64,000 nt of DNA, from NCBI RefSeq assembly GCF_000026365.1, contig NC_012993.1, positions 992,001 to 1,056,000 on the forward strand. Reading direction: 5' to 3'. Each line of letters opens with the position of its first letter. Positions within the stretch are counted from its first letter, which is position 1. Of this stretch, positions 55,901-64,000 are shown piece after piece. The notes beneath the pieces were generated by a model that searched no databases, had not been told where the DNA came from, and saw only the letters and a program-made list of their open reading frames with translations. The position numbers were made by a program, and so were the translations under genes. Origin of the DNA: Zygosaccharomyces rouxii (Eukaryota > Ascomycota > Saccharomycetes > Saccharomycetales > Saccharomycetaceae).

Positions 55901-58900
55901 ATGGTCCCGCACATGCTAATACGACATGTGTGGTTGCTACTCTTTTGTTGGACTCTGGTACAAGCTCTTAGTGGTAGTATTGGACTCCCGTTTGGCAACA
56001 CAAATGGGAACTCTTACAATCTGGCAGGCTCCAGTGCTCAAACGACGGGTTCAAATGAGGGTGATGATGTCTCCTCAAATATAGTAACGAGTTCCACAGC
56101 ATATACATCTGCAGATCCCTCTACGAGTAACCAAGCTACACCATCTACTAGTAACGATAATACCCAAAATAATCAAGATGGTTCCAGTACATTTGATTCA
56201 GGGCCCAGTGGAAGCAGCCCTGTATTATCCCGAATCACAAGCTCTATTGGTAGTACTGGGAATACCCCATTTCCTTCATCTACTGGTGACTATTTGCATG
56301 CTTCATATGGTGGGAATTCAGTCTTGAATTCGCCTGAAAGCTCTGGTTCTTCATACGTTTCAAAGACCTCTAATAGTATAAGCGGTCCTACCCCAAAGCA
56401 TCAATTGGCGTCATCAAATGGTTTTAATTCAGATTCTGCAGGCAGTTCTGAAACCTCTGCATCATTGCCACATACTGATTCTTTATCAGGAGGCGAATTT
56501 ACAACACAGGATGATCGCTCACAACAGTCTGGCAGCTCAAGTGGTTCAGCATCAGCAAGCAACACAGAGCCAGCAAATAGTTTTACCTCATCAAGTGGTA
56601 CATTACCGGCTAGTGGTTCCACACCCAGTAATTCTTCACCTACTAGCAATTCCCAACAACCCATTGGTTTAATATCTTCAAGTAGTTCAGAGCCAGAAAG
56701 CAGCTCAATTTCTACTAGTAATACATCACCAGCTATTAGCCCTTCGGCTACCAGCGGCATACAACATTCTAGTGACCCAACATCAGCCAGCTGGTCAACC
56801 TCAGAGGACGTTTCAAAATCAACAAGCAGCCCGGAACAGGAAAGTAGTTCGGCATCAACTAGCAGTTCCACACCGGTAAGTAGCACTTCCCCTAGCAGTT
56901 CAGCACCGGCTAGTAGTTCATCACCTGGTAGTAGTGTGGTAACTACCAGTAATTCTGCTACACCCAGCAGTTCTACACCAGTAAGTAGCTCTTCTCCGGG
57001 TAGTTCAATACCAGCTAGTAGCTCTACGCTGGCTAGTAGTCCTGCACCAGCTGTTAGCATTACGCCAGCTAGTAGCTCAGTGCCAGTTAGCGGTTCACGA
57101 CTATTCAGCAGTTCGACCCATGCATCAGGCAGTAATTCGCTTACGTCCACAGAGAAAAGTGCACTTGACCCGGGCACTTCTACTAACGCAGGTACAGCAA
57201 GCAAATCAATTCTTTTAAGCGGTTCTTATCCAACTGGTGATTCACCTTCAGGAACTACGTCATCTGCGATTGAAAGTCTGAGTTCAAAAGCTCCTGTCTC
57301 GTCATTGGGTAATTCCATCCGGTCGTTTAGTCTATGGCCAAGTACTTCAGAGGCTTCTAGCAATTCTTTTTCACAAGGTAGCTCAGGCCCTACAAGTACT
57401 GCCAATTCGGATACATTAACTGATAGCTCTAGAAACTCGGCTTTCCCTAGTTATTCGACAAAGTCCAGCAATTCAGAACTTGCCAGCAGTTCGTCGCCAG
57501 AACCAGCTATTGCCACGAGTAGTTTGCAATCCTCCAGTGCACAATGGGCAGGTAGCTTACAGTCTTCTTCGCAAGCGCCGAACCCTACTACATCTTATTC
57601 AAATTCTGGGTCTATCACTCACTCGAGTATTGCTGCCGCGGAAAAGAGTGCCACGTTTTCAAACTTTCCAAATGATAACTCTTTTTTATCCAAGTCGAGC
57701 AACGGGGCTACAACATCATCTGCTCCAAATTTTGAAAGTTCTTCAAGCGCAGCCCCCAGTTTATCGTTAAATTTTGACCTCAGTTACAATGGTTTAAAGA
57801 TCGGAGGTGGAGCCTCAAGTGGTTCAAGGACATCATTTGCATCGAATTCTATAACATCTTTAGGCACGGCTTCCGAGAAGTCCTCCTCATACACCGCAAG
57901 TGTTTCGAACTTTCCAAGCGAAACGTCTAGCGAGCAATCGATTGGGTCCAAAAAAAGTGTTGTAGGTTCTTCAGATCCGGCAACCGTCGAATCCTTCTCT
58001 GGTACCACAAATTTACCAACTTCTCCAAGCAAAACTTCAAGCGAAGGGGTGACATCATCTGGACAGACTACTGGGGAACCAACAAATTCAGCTTCAAGCA
58101 AATCATTCTCTATTACTACAAGTTCTCCTGGCGCAAGTTTTCGTGAGCCTTCCTCTTATACTTCCAATGCTCCGATCTCTTCAAGAGGAGCTACTGGTGA
58201 GTCGTCATATGCGGGAACTCTTGGACGTCCTACAAATCCAACTTCCAGCGAATCCTCCTCTCAATCCACGGAGATTCCCGCTTCTAAAAGCAGGACTACA
58301 AGTGTGCAAGATACCTCCTTTAGACAGAGTTCTGCAAGTTCTTCAAACATAGCTTCTGGCGAGTCGTCTCTTCACACTACAAGTGCATCAATCTCTTCAA
58401 GTGGAATTTCCAATGATGCAAGGACATCAACTACACCAAATACTGGTGGTTCTTCCTATAAAAGTTCCAGTGCATCATCTCGCGATCCCATAATCTTTCC
58501 AATTACACCAAGTAGAGGATCCAGTGCGCTGAGTACATCATCTGACCAACATACTGTAGTTTCTTCGGACGCAACTTCTGGCAAGCCTTCTTCCTATACT
58601 ACAAGTACTCCGTTTTCTTCAAGTACAGATAACGTTTCAAGTGGATCGTTCTCTCGTCCTCTTACTTCCCCAGCTTCTTCAGCTAATGAGTATAGCACGC
58701 AAGAAACCTCGTCCGGCGAAAATACAGCTGAAAGGTCAAATACAGCTTCAGGAGGGTTGTCTTCGGAGATTCCCGCTTCTACAAGCAGGACTACAAGCGT
58801 GCAAGATACCTCCTTTAGACAGAGTTCATCAAGTTCTTCAAACATAGTTTCTGGCGAGTCGTCTCTTCACACTACAAGTGCACCAATCTCTTCAAGTGGA

Positions 58901-61900
58901 ATTTCCAATGAAGCAAGGACATCAACTACACCAAATACTGGTGGTTCTTCCTATAAAAGTTCCAGTGCATCATCTCGTGATCCCATAATCTTTCCGATTA
59001 CACCAAGCAGAGAATCCAGTGCGCTGGGTACATCATCTGACCAACATACTGTAGTTTCTTCGGACGCAACTTCTGGCAAGCCTTCTTCCTACACTACAAG
59101 TACTCCGTTTTCTTCAAGTACAGATAACGTTTCAAGTGGATCGTTCTCTCGTTCTCTTACTTCCCCAGCTTCTTCAGCTAGTGAGTATAGCACTCAAGAG
59201 ACCTCGTCCGGCGAAAATACAGCTTCAAGGGAGTCTTATTCGAACACTCCAAGTGTCCCGATTTCCCAGAGCTTTTTTGGAAAGACTTCTGCAAGCTCTT
59301 CAAATCCTACAACGTCTTCCTATGTTTCGAATTTTCCTGCATTCTCTAGTAAGACTTCTAGTGAACAAAATTCTCGAGCATCCACAAAATCAAGCTCGAA
59401 CCTTGCCCAATCATTAACATCTACATCAGACTCCCTAACCCAAGTCAGATCCGGAATCTCGAATCAAATTGAAAGCTCAAGTACAGCTCATTCAAAAAGC
59501 GCCAATGAAATAAACACATCACCTTTTGCAACTGAGAGCTCCTTCACAGGAGAGTCGTCTAAATCAACTCCAAGCAGCTCTGCATATAAAGGAGAGGGAT
59601 CTTCTTCCAGTCTGCAACCAAATACTTTACTCCAAAGTTCGGGATCATCTGCATCTAGTGGAACGTCTCAGGGTGAATTAGGCTTTACCAGAAGTGAATC
59701 TGTTGTCTCCTCATCTAGGAGTCCCTACTCCAGTCAATCGATCAAATTAACAGAGACAGCTAGCCATTCTGGATCTTTCATGGGAACCGGGTCTTCAATT
59801 CCGCTGAATTCGATTTCCGGGAGTAGTCAGAGATCAGAATTATTGAGCAATTATCCAAACACAGGGCCTACTAGTTTAACAAGCGACTCTCAAGTAGAAT
59901 CAAGTACACTTACAGGATTACTTTCCTCTACTCCTAGTCGTATAGGGGCCTCAACCCTTCTTAGCTCCCCGACCAGCACATCATCTTCTGGCACAGCAGC
60001 CGAGCATGCAAGTAGTCATGCCAGCTTAACTTCCTATGAAACTTCCTCATCACTCGAACCATCGAATGCCATGAGTACCTCAACCCCAGCCTCTTCTATG
60101 ATCGCTTCATCGAGACCATACTCCGGGATTTTGATGTCGGGAAGCAGTAAGAGTTCGGTGATGGAATCAACTACCGCGGCCGAAACATCTCAGTCTTTGG
60201 AGAGTGGATCAGTTAGCGCACCGACTAATTTAGCATCTCAATTTTCGTCTCAGCCAACCAGACTTTCGAGCTCATATATATCTACTGAGACAAGTTCGCC
60301 TGTTACGGGAACTCAGATCTCTTCAAGACTTGTTCGATCTAGTGGAATTTCGAGTCTTGAATCAAGCACTTACTCGCGGTCTGGTTTTGTAACGACTGAG
60401 AAAGCTTCTTCTGAAACTCTTTCTTCGCTATCCACAAGAGGAGAATTGTCCTCCTTATTTGAAAACACATCAAAGGGGACTACAACACAGTCTTCCAATA
60501 GCCTCATGACTGCTATGGGATCTTCATCCCAAACTATGGCCCCTTCTGAAGCATCGGGACAACATACTAAAACGGTCAGCTCAAGATCTAATTTAGAATC
60601 TCAAATTAGTTCACCATCAAGCTTACATACAGGAAGCTCTTTGGTACCAGTGAGCACCGACGTTAGTGATCAGTCAACTAGAACTTTGAGTACTCCTATA
60701 CCCGATGCTAGTGCTTCCTCTACTGAAATTAGTACAAGCGATACAAACGACGTGTCTTCTTTGGTTTCTCCAAGTACTATCACAAACATTGGATCTTCTG
60801 TTCCAAGTGCTACTTCTGCACCTACGGAATCAAATACTAATTGGTTACCTTACAGTATTATCATGCAATCTACACCTTCCCCTTCTTCGGCACCATCCTT
60901 TAATCCTGAGGTCACAGCTACACTTCCACATGCGATAGCCCCCCAGACTCCGGTTTCAGAGCCGCCCAACTCTAGCACAATTACCATAGGCTTCAAGCGT
61001 CAAATTGATTATGATTTTCTTGTTAATAATCCTTTATCTTCCGCTCAAATATTTACTTTCCTACCAGATGTTTTAATTTATCCATTTAATTATGACCAAA
61101 ATATTGACAAAGGAACGCATACTAACGAATCCTCTCATTATAAAAGGAAAACAACAACTTTGCAGCCTTATCGTGATGTAATGGTAAGGACTAACAAGAA
61201 GCACAAAGTTCAAATGATCAGTACAGCAAATGTAAGCGTGATACAAATAATGCCCATGTTAAGTCGAGATAAAAGTTACTTGGTGGCAGTTGCTGAACTA
61301 TACTTTCCAGCTCAATACGTTAACAAACTCAAAGATTATATGAAAAATTCAAATTCGATGCTTTATAATAATACCAACCCTACACTTTTTGCACTTGCCG
61401 ATCTAATTGATCCTTCGATACCACTGACAGGCATGGTAGATGATAATGGTGATGTGAATAATGGAGGGTCTGGGAGCGGTTCCTCCGGAGAGGGTAATCA
61501 TGCTTCTCAAAGCCCTCATTCATTTCAAAATGGAAATGAAGATAATGGAAATCTGGAGACAGCAAATTCAACAAGTCACATCACTGGTGTAATTACTAAA
61601 AGACTGGCCATATTTCTGAACTGTTTTGCCTTTGGAGTTTTGCTGTGGATTTTGTCCTTTTTGTTCATATTCAGGAAGATCCGTAAAGTGCAGCCCCCAG
61701 AAGAAGGTGAAAGTTATGCTGAATTAGATACTAGTGGGGATGTACTCAAACTACCTAGTGGTTCTGGCGAAGACAATGCAAGTGGATCTTCATCAGGCCC
61801 TCAATTTTTCCAGGAAAAGGCTACCAACAACGATTCGCAGAACCAGGAGACAGTTGACAGAAATGCGACTCCTAAATTGGAAAACTCAAATGAAGGTATC

Positions 61901-63058
61901 GGTGGTAATGCACAGTCACCAATTTCTGATGATTTGATTGTTACTGGTGAGAATACCGTCTATAGCACTCTTCATGGGTTGGAATATTTTGTGGATGAGG
62001 ATGGACAATTTCACTATGCCGGCAATAGGCAGATATCTGATGAGAGCGGTACTACTAAGGATGAACATGATGAAATTGATGATTTCGATAAATACATGTA
62101 TGCTGGATCGGAAGAAATGTCAGTGCATGTAAGTGAAGCACCAGAAGTGGATATGAGCAGTCTGGAAGTAGATGAAGAAGGTAACTTCGTTTTGATGAAT
62201 GATGAAATATACGACAACTTACAAGAAAACAGTCGATCCGGCTCAGGCAATAAGAATTCTGATACGGTGGAAAGTTATAACAACAATCATCTGTACAAGA
62301 TGACGAGGAGCTCTGACTCTGAAGGTGTTACTAAAGATGCTTTCTTGTCAAGTGACGAGGGCTCCCCAGAGATATACGGGTACGGTACTGAGGCCGGTGA
62401 TGAATATATGATCCCAAGTTCAGTTCATGATTATGGCAATTTGGAACCTGCAACCGATTACGATCAATATTACTCTCCCCCCTACATGATTGGGAGCTCA
62501 ACAGACGATACCAACAACAATGGCCTGACAGATTTACCGTTAGATTTTGACGAATACATGTACCAAGAGGGTGATGGGGATGCTCCCTATATCTCTGATA
62601 TGGATGACGTTCGCATTGAAGACATCGACGATGGTAAAGTTGATGACTTACAGATTGATGATTTTGATGACTTGGATGAAGAGATGTATCAAAGGTTATC
62701 TAAAATAATGATAGAACGTAGTATCGCAAGGAACAGAGCCACTGGCCAATCGAATATAGGGGTTCCGGAGAATTTCAGAAAGACAAATGTCCCCCCAATG
62801 CCATTCATTTCATCAGCATCAGCTGCATCTACTGATACCACTGGTATGATTACTTCCTCTTCCAAACCTAATTTCAACAGCTATGCTGCCACCACCGATA
62901 CCATCACGAATGCTCCAGATAGAAGCATCCAAGGTGCCAGTACGAGTATGATAGGCTCTACAAAATCCAAAAGCAAGCGGAAGTTATCCGGTGGTGAATC
63001 AAGAAAATTAAGCATTTCGGGGCCTATCGAGAGTAGGAATTCCCTCGGTTGGTATTGA
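55901..63058 (+). CDS. HKR1: Hkr1-type signalling mucin (HOG pathway osmosensor)
   Basis: Hkr1 is a plasma-membrane mucin that works upstream of the HOG pathway through Sho1 and also affects beta-glucan. The product is about 2385 residues, much larger than yeast Hkr1 (about 1802). Order: signal peptide (about 1-24); giant Ser/Thr-rich, heavily O-glycosylatable region to about 1680, with a recent internal duplication (residues about 791 and 956); Hkr1-Msb2 homology region at about 1690-1795; one membrane span at about 1902-1924 followed by RKIRK; acidic cytoplasmic tail of about 460 residues with repeated Phe-Asp-x-Tyr-Met-Tyr-like motifs. The open frame starts 24 bp upstream at TTG; I use the ATG at 55901, though Met5 (55913) is possible. 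RAD30-HKR1-ARO80 order matches YDR419W-YDR421W. Confidence 0.9.
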   Translation: MVPHMLIRHVWLLLFCWTLVQALSGSIGLPFGNTNGNSYNLAGSSAQTTGSNEGDDVSSNIVTSSTAYTSADPSTSNQATPSTSNDNTQNNQDGSSTFDSGPSGSSPVLSRITSSIGSTGNTPFPSSTGDYLHASYGGNSVLNSPESSGSSYVSKTSNSISGPTPKHQLASSNGFNSDSAGSSETSASLPHTDSLSGGEFTTQDDRSQQSGSSSGSASASNTEPANSFTSSSGTLPASGSTPSNSSPTSNSQQPIGLISSSSSEPESSSISTSNTSPAISPSATSGIQHSSDPTSASWSTSEDVSKSTSSPEQESSSASTSSSTPVSSTSPSSSAPASSSSPGSSVVTTSNSATPSSSTPVSSSSPGSSIPASSSTLASSPAPAVSITPASSSVPVSGSRLFSSSTHASGSNSLTSTEKSALDPGTSTNAGTASKSILLSGSYPTGDSPSGTTSSAIESLSSKAPVSSLGNSIRSFSLWPSTSEASSNSFSQGSSGPTSTANSDTLTDSSRNSAFPSYSTKSSNSELASSSSPEPAIATSSLQSSSAQWAGSLQSSSQAPNPTTSYSNSGSITHSSIAAAEKSATFSNFPNDNSFLSKSSNGATTSSAPNFESSSSAAPSLSLNFDLSYNGLKIGGGASSGSRTSFASNSITSLGTASEKSSSYTASVSNFPSETSSEQSIGSKKSVVGSSDPATVESFSGTTNLPTSPSKTSSEGVTSSGQTTGEPTNSASSKSFSITTSSPGASFREPSSYTSNAPISSRGATGESSYAGTLGRPTNPTSSESSSQSTEIPASKSRTTSVQDTSFRQSSASSSNIASGESSLHTTSASISSSGISNDARTSTTPNTGGSSYKSSSASSRDPIIFPITPSRGSSALSTSSDQHTVVSSDATSGKPSSYTTSTPFSSSTDNVSSGSFSRPLTSPASSANEYSTQETSSGENTAERSNTASGGLSSEIPASTSRTTSVQDTSFRQSSSSSSNIVSGESSLHTTSAPISSSGISNEARTSTTPNTGGSSYKSSSASSRDPIIFPITPSRESSALGTSSDQHTVVSSDATSGKPSSYTTSTPFSSSTDNVSSGSFSRSLTSPASSASEYSTQETSSGENTASRESYSNTPSVPISQSFFGKTSASSSNPTTSSYVSNFPAFSSKTSSEQNSRASTKSSSNLAQSLTSTSDSLTQVRSGISNQIESSSTAHSKSANEINTSPFATESSFTGESSKSTPSSSAYKGEGSSSSLQPNTLLQSSGSSASSGTSQGELGFTRSESVVSSSRSPYSSQSIKLTETASHSGSFMGTGSSIPLNSISGSSQRSELLSNYPNTGPTSLTSDSQVESSTLTGLLSSTPSRIGASTLLSSPTSTSSSGTAAEHASSHASLTSYETSSSLEPSNAMSTSTPASSMIASSRPYSGILMSGSSKSSVMESTTAAETSQSLESGSVSAPTNLASQFSSQPTRLSSSYISTETSSPVTGTQISSRLVRSSGISSLESSTYSRSGFVTTEKASSETLSSLSTRGELSSLFENTSKGTTTQSSNSLMTAMGSSSQTMAPSEASGQHTKTVSSRSNLESQISSPSSLHTGSSLVPVSTDVSDQSTRTLSTPIPDASASSTEISTSDTNDVSSLVSPSTITNIGSSVPSATSAPTESNTNWLPYSIIMQSTPSPSSAPSFNPEVTATLPHAIAPQTPVSEPPNSSTITIGFKRQIDYDFLVNNPLSSAQIFTFLPDVLIYPFNYDQNIDKGTHTNESSHYKRKTTTLQPYRDVMVRTNKKHKVQMISTANVSVIQIMPMLSRDKSYLVAVAELYFPAQYVNKLKDYMKNSNSMLYNNTNPTLFALADLIDPSIPLTGMVDDNGDVNNGGSGSGSSGEGNHASQSPHSFQNGNEDNGNLETANSTSHITGVITKRLAIFLNCFAFGVLLWILSFLFIFRKIRKVQPPEEGESYAELDTSGDVLKLPSGSGEDNASGSSSGPQFFQEKATNNDSQNQETVDRNATPKLENSNEGIGGNAQSPISDDLIVTGENTVYSTLHGLEYFVDEDGQFHYAGNRQISDESGTTKDEHDEIDDFDKYMYAGSEEMSVHVSEAPEVDMSSLEVDEEGNFVLMNDEIYDNLQENSRSGSGNKNSDTVESYNNNHLYKMTRSSDSEGVTKDAFLSSDEGSPEIYGYGTEAGDEYMIPSSVHDYGNLEPATDYDQYYSPPYMIGSSTDDTNNNGLTDLPLDFDEYMYQEGDGDAPYISDMDDVRIEDIDDGKVDDLQIDDFDDLDEEMYQRLSKIMIERSIARNRATGQSNIGVPENFRKTNVPPMPFISSASAASTDTTGMITSSSKPNFNSYAATTDTITNAPDRSIQGASTSMIGSTKSKSKRKLSGGESRKLSISGPIESRNSLGWY
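58271..59230 (+). repeat. Two ~465-bp direct repeats inside HKR1
   Basis: Unit 1 (about 58271-58735) and unit 2 (about 58766-59230) are offset by exactly 495 bp, a multiple of three, and are nearly identical, with scattered single-base differences. Both begin with codons for EIPAS and end in GENTA. The duplication adds 165 residues to the mucin region in frame. Confidence 0.9.
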
Positions 63059-63520
63059 TACGATATTGTGCTTTTTTTTTCATTTTTTTATTCTCCTTCA
63101 TCTTTTCTCAGTTGTAATGACTGTCATTGTACATATATACCCAACAACAACAACAACAAAAAAAAAAGCTGTTCTTTATAAGTATTCATAATTTAATAAC
63201 CACGATGCATTGTTTTAAATTATTTTCCAATTCTTGTAGAATTATTTTTCAGATTCATGACTATGATTATCTCTGAGGATTACCGATTAGATGATTATTG
63301 AGTTGTAATTTTTCACAACTCCGAAGTACCATGATACTGAAATGAGCCCAACATAGCCAGTAGTTAGAATCATTGACACATAATAAAGGATGCGTTTGAT
63401 GTGTATAAAGAGGCTGAAGAGGACAGAAAACTGGCCTTCTAGGAAATTGAAGCTCGGCCTAATATCAACAAGTTCTATCCGTTAGTATTCCATTGATCTA
63501 CTTCAGAGCTTCCCTTTTAG
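63059..63520. other. HKR1-ARO80 intergenic region
   Basis: About 460 bp with no gene seen. A short CAA repeat followed by an A-run lies at about 63142-63168. Confidence 0.55.
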
Positions 63521-64000
63521 ATGAAGAGGTCTACTACGAATCCTGAGAGCAGTGGCTCCAACCCTACTAAATGGCGAAGAATATATAAGGCCTGTATTAG
63601 TTGCCGGAATAAAAAGATGAAATGTGACATGGGACCGTTGGATAACCCTCATGGTCCTCCCTGCATGCGCTGTAGAAGAGAGAACAAAGAATGTATTCTG
63701 CCTGAGAACAAGAGAAGAGGAAATACAGACACAGAATTTAAACTAGGCAAGATTGAAAATGGATTAGTTGGTGTTATGAACAAAAGTGAATCTGAGCAGA
63801 GTCTACTGTCACAAACAAGAGCGCCTCCTCCTAATGGTAGTACAAGTAATAATTTGGATTTGGTGGATCCCAAATGGAAATTTGAAATTGGCACCATGTA
63901 CAATGCATTAGAGTTCTTAGCAAAGGCAGCTGGTTCTGTTTCTAAGGAGGAACCTATAGAAATGAAATCTCCTCAGAACAGAAGTGATTTAGGCGTGGGA
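63521..64000 (+). CDS. ARO80: Aro80 zinc-cluster activator of aromatic amino acid catabolism, 5' part
   Basis: Aro80 switches on ARO9 and ARO10 in response to aromatic amino acids. Only the first 160 codons are in the window. A fungal Zn2Cys6 DNA-binding cluster is complete: Cys25, Cys28, Cys35, Cys48, Cys51 and Cys58, with a 12-residue loop between the two halves and a basic RNKKMK between the second and third Cys. The sequence then becomes polar and disordered, as usual before the linker. Placement after HKR1 matches YDR421W. Regulatory and activation domains lie outside. Confidence 0.9.
   Translation, partial: MKRSTTNPESSGSNPTKWRRIYKACISCRNKKMKCDMGPLDNPHGPPCMRCRRENKECILPENKRRGNTDTEFKLGKIENGLVGVMNKSESEQSLLSQTRAPPPNGSTSNNLDLVDPKWKFEIGTMYNALEFLAKAAGSVSKEEPIEMKSPQNRSDLGVG

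Noticed and set aside
56401..57204. 267-codon minus-strand frame inside HKR1
   Set aside because: Produced by the repetitive Ser/Thr codons of the mucin region read backwards, giving a Leu/Glu/Val-rich shadow.
1..64000. CRISPR arrays, bacterial operons, phage or plasmid modules
   Set aside because: The sequence is yeast nuclear DNA; no regularly spaced short repeats and no bacterial-type gene clusters were seen.

Overview
The window is nuclear DNA from a budding yeast of the family Saccharomycetaceae. Genes are compact, almost all intron-free and on both strands, and almost every one has a recognisable Saccharomyces cerevisiae counterpart. Gene order is the strongest clue to its position. 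Genes that in S. cerevisiae lie on two sister tracks made by the whole-genome duplication (YOR152C-YOR161C and YDR406W-YDR421W, plus YML041C-YML042W and YEL050C-YEL054C) are interleaved here in one line, with matching orientations. This points to a lineage that did not undergo the duplication, such as Zygosaccharomyces or Torulaspora. I cannot name the species from sequence alone.

Layout. 1-679 (minus): 5' part of ATG40, running off the left edge. 1707-16143 (plus): three tandem full-length PDR5/PDR15-type multidrug ABC transporter genes, each with a Pdr1/Pdr3-type response element (PDRE) upstream. 16230-24501: ISN1, PNS1, MTR10, SME1, PET123. 24679-34898: TRS120, PUP1, ADE8, a single SIZ1/NFI1-type SUMO ligase gene, STE14, VPS71. 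35001-40810: CAT2, an unrecognised coiled-coil gene, DFM1, RRP17, ERD1. 40911-41227 (minus): two C/D-box snoRNA genes that look like snR67 and snR53. 41584-52811: RML2, a YDR415C-like aminopeptidase, VMA8, SYF1, AFG1, MAK10, RPL12. 53338-64000: RAD30 (DNA polymerase eta), tRNA-Ser(AGA), a very large HKR1-type mucin sensor gene, and the 5' end of ARO80, running off the right edge.

Most of the window is housekeeping: proteasome, V-ATPase, TRAPP, ribosomes, splicing, purine synthesis. The accessory novelty is the PDR triplication. Its copies share blocks of near-identity that change partner along the gene, which looks like ongoing gene conversion. Other points of interest are the snoRNA pair hidden in the ERD1-RML2 gap, the enlarged HKR1 with a recent internal duplication and repeated acidic-tyrosine motifs in its tail, and a degenerate ubiquitin-binding zinc finger in RAD30. 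Regulatory motifs fit the genes next to them: PDREs for PDR genes, a Rpn4 site for PUP1, Rap1 and IFHL-like sites for RPL12, and a Cat8/Sip4-like site for CAT2.

Four open reading frames begin with non-ATG codons upstream of the likely start, so I moved the start to the first sensible ATG: TRS120, MAK10, RAD30 and HKR1. I saw no convincing new immune or mobile system in this window.
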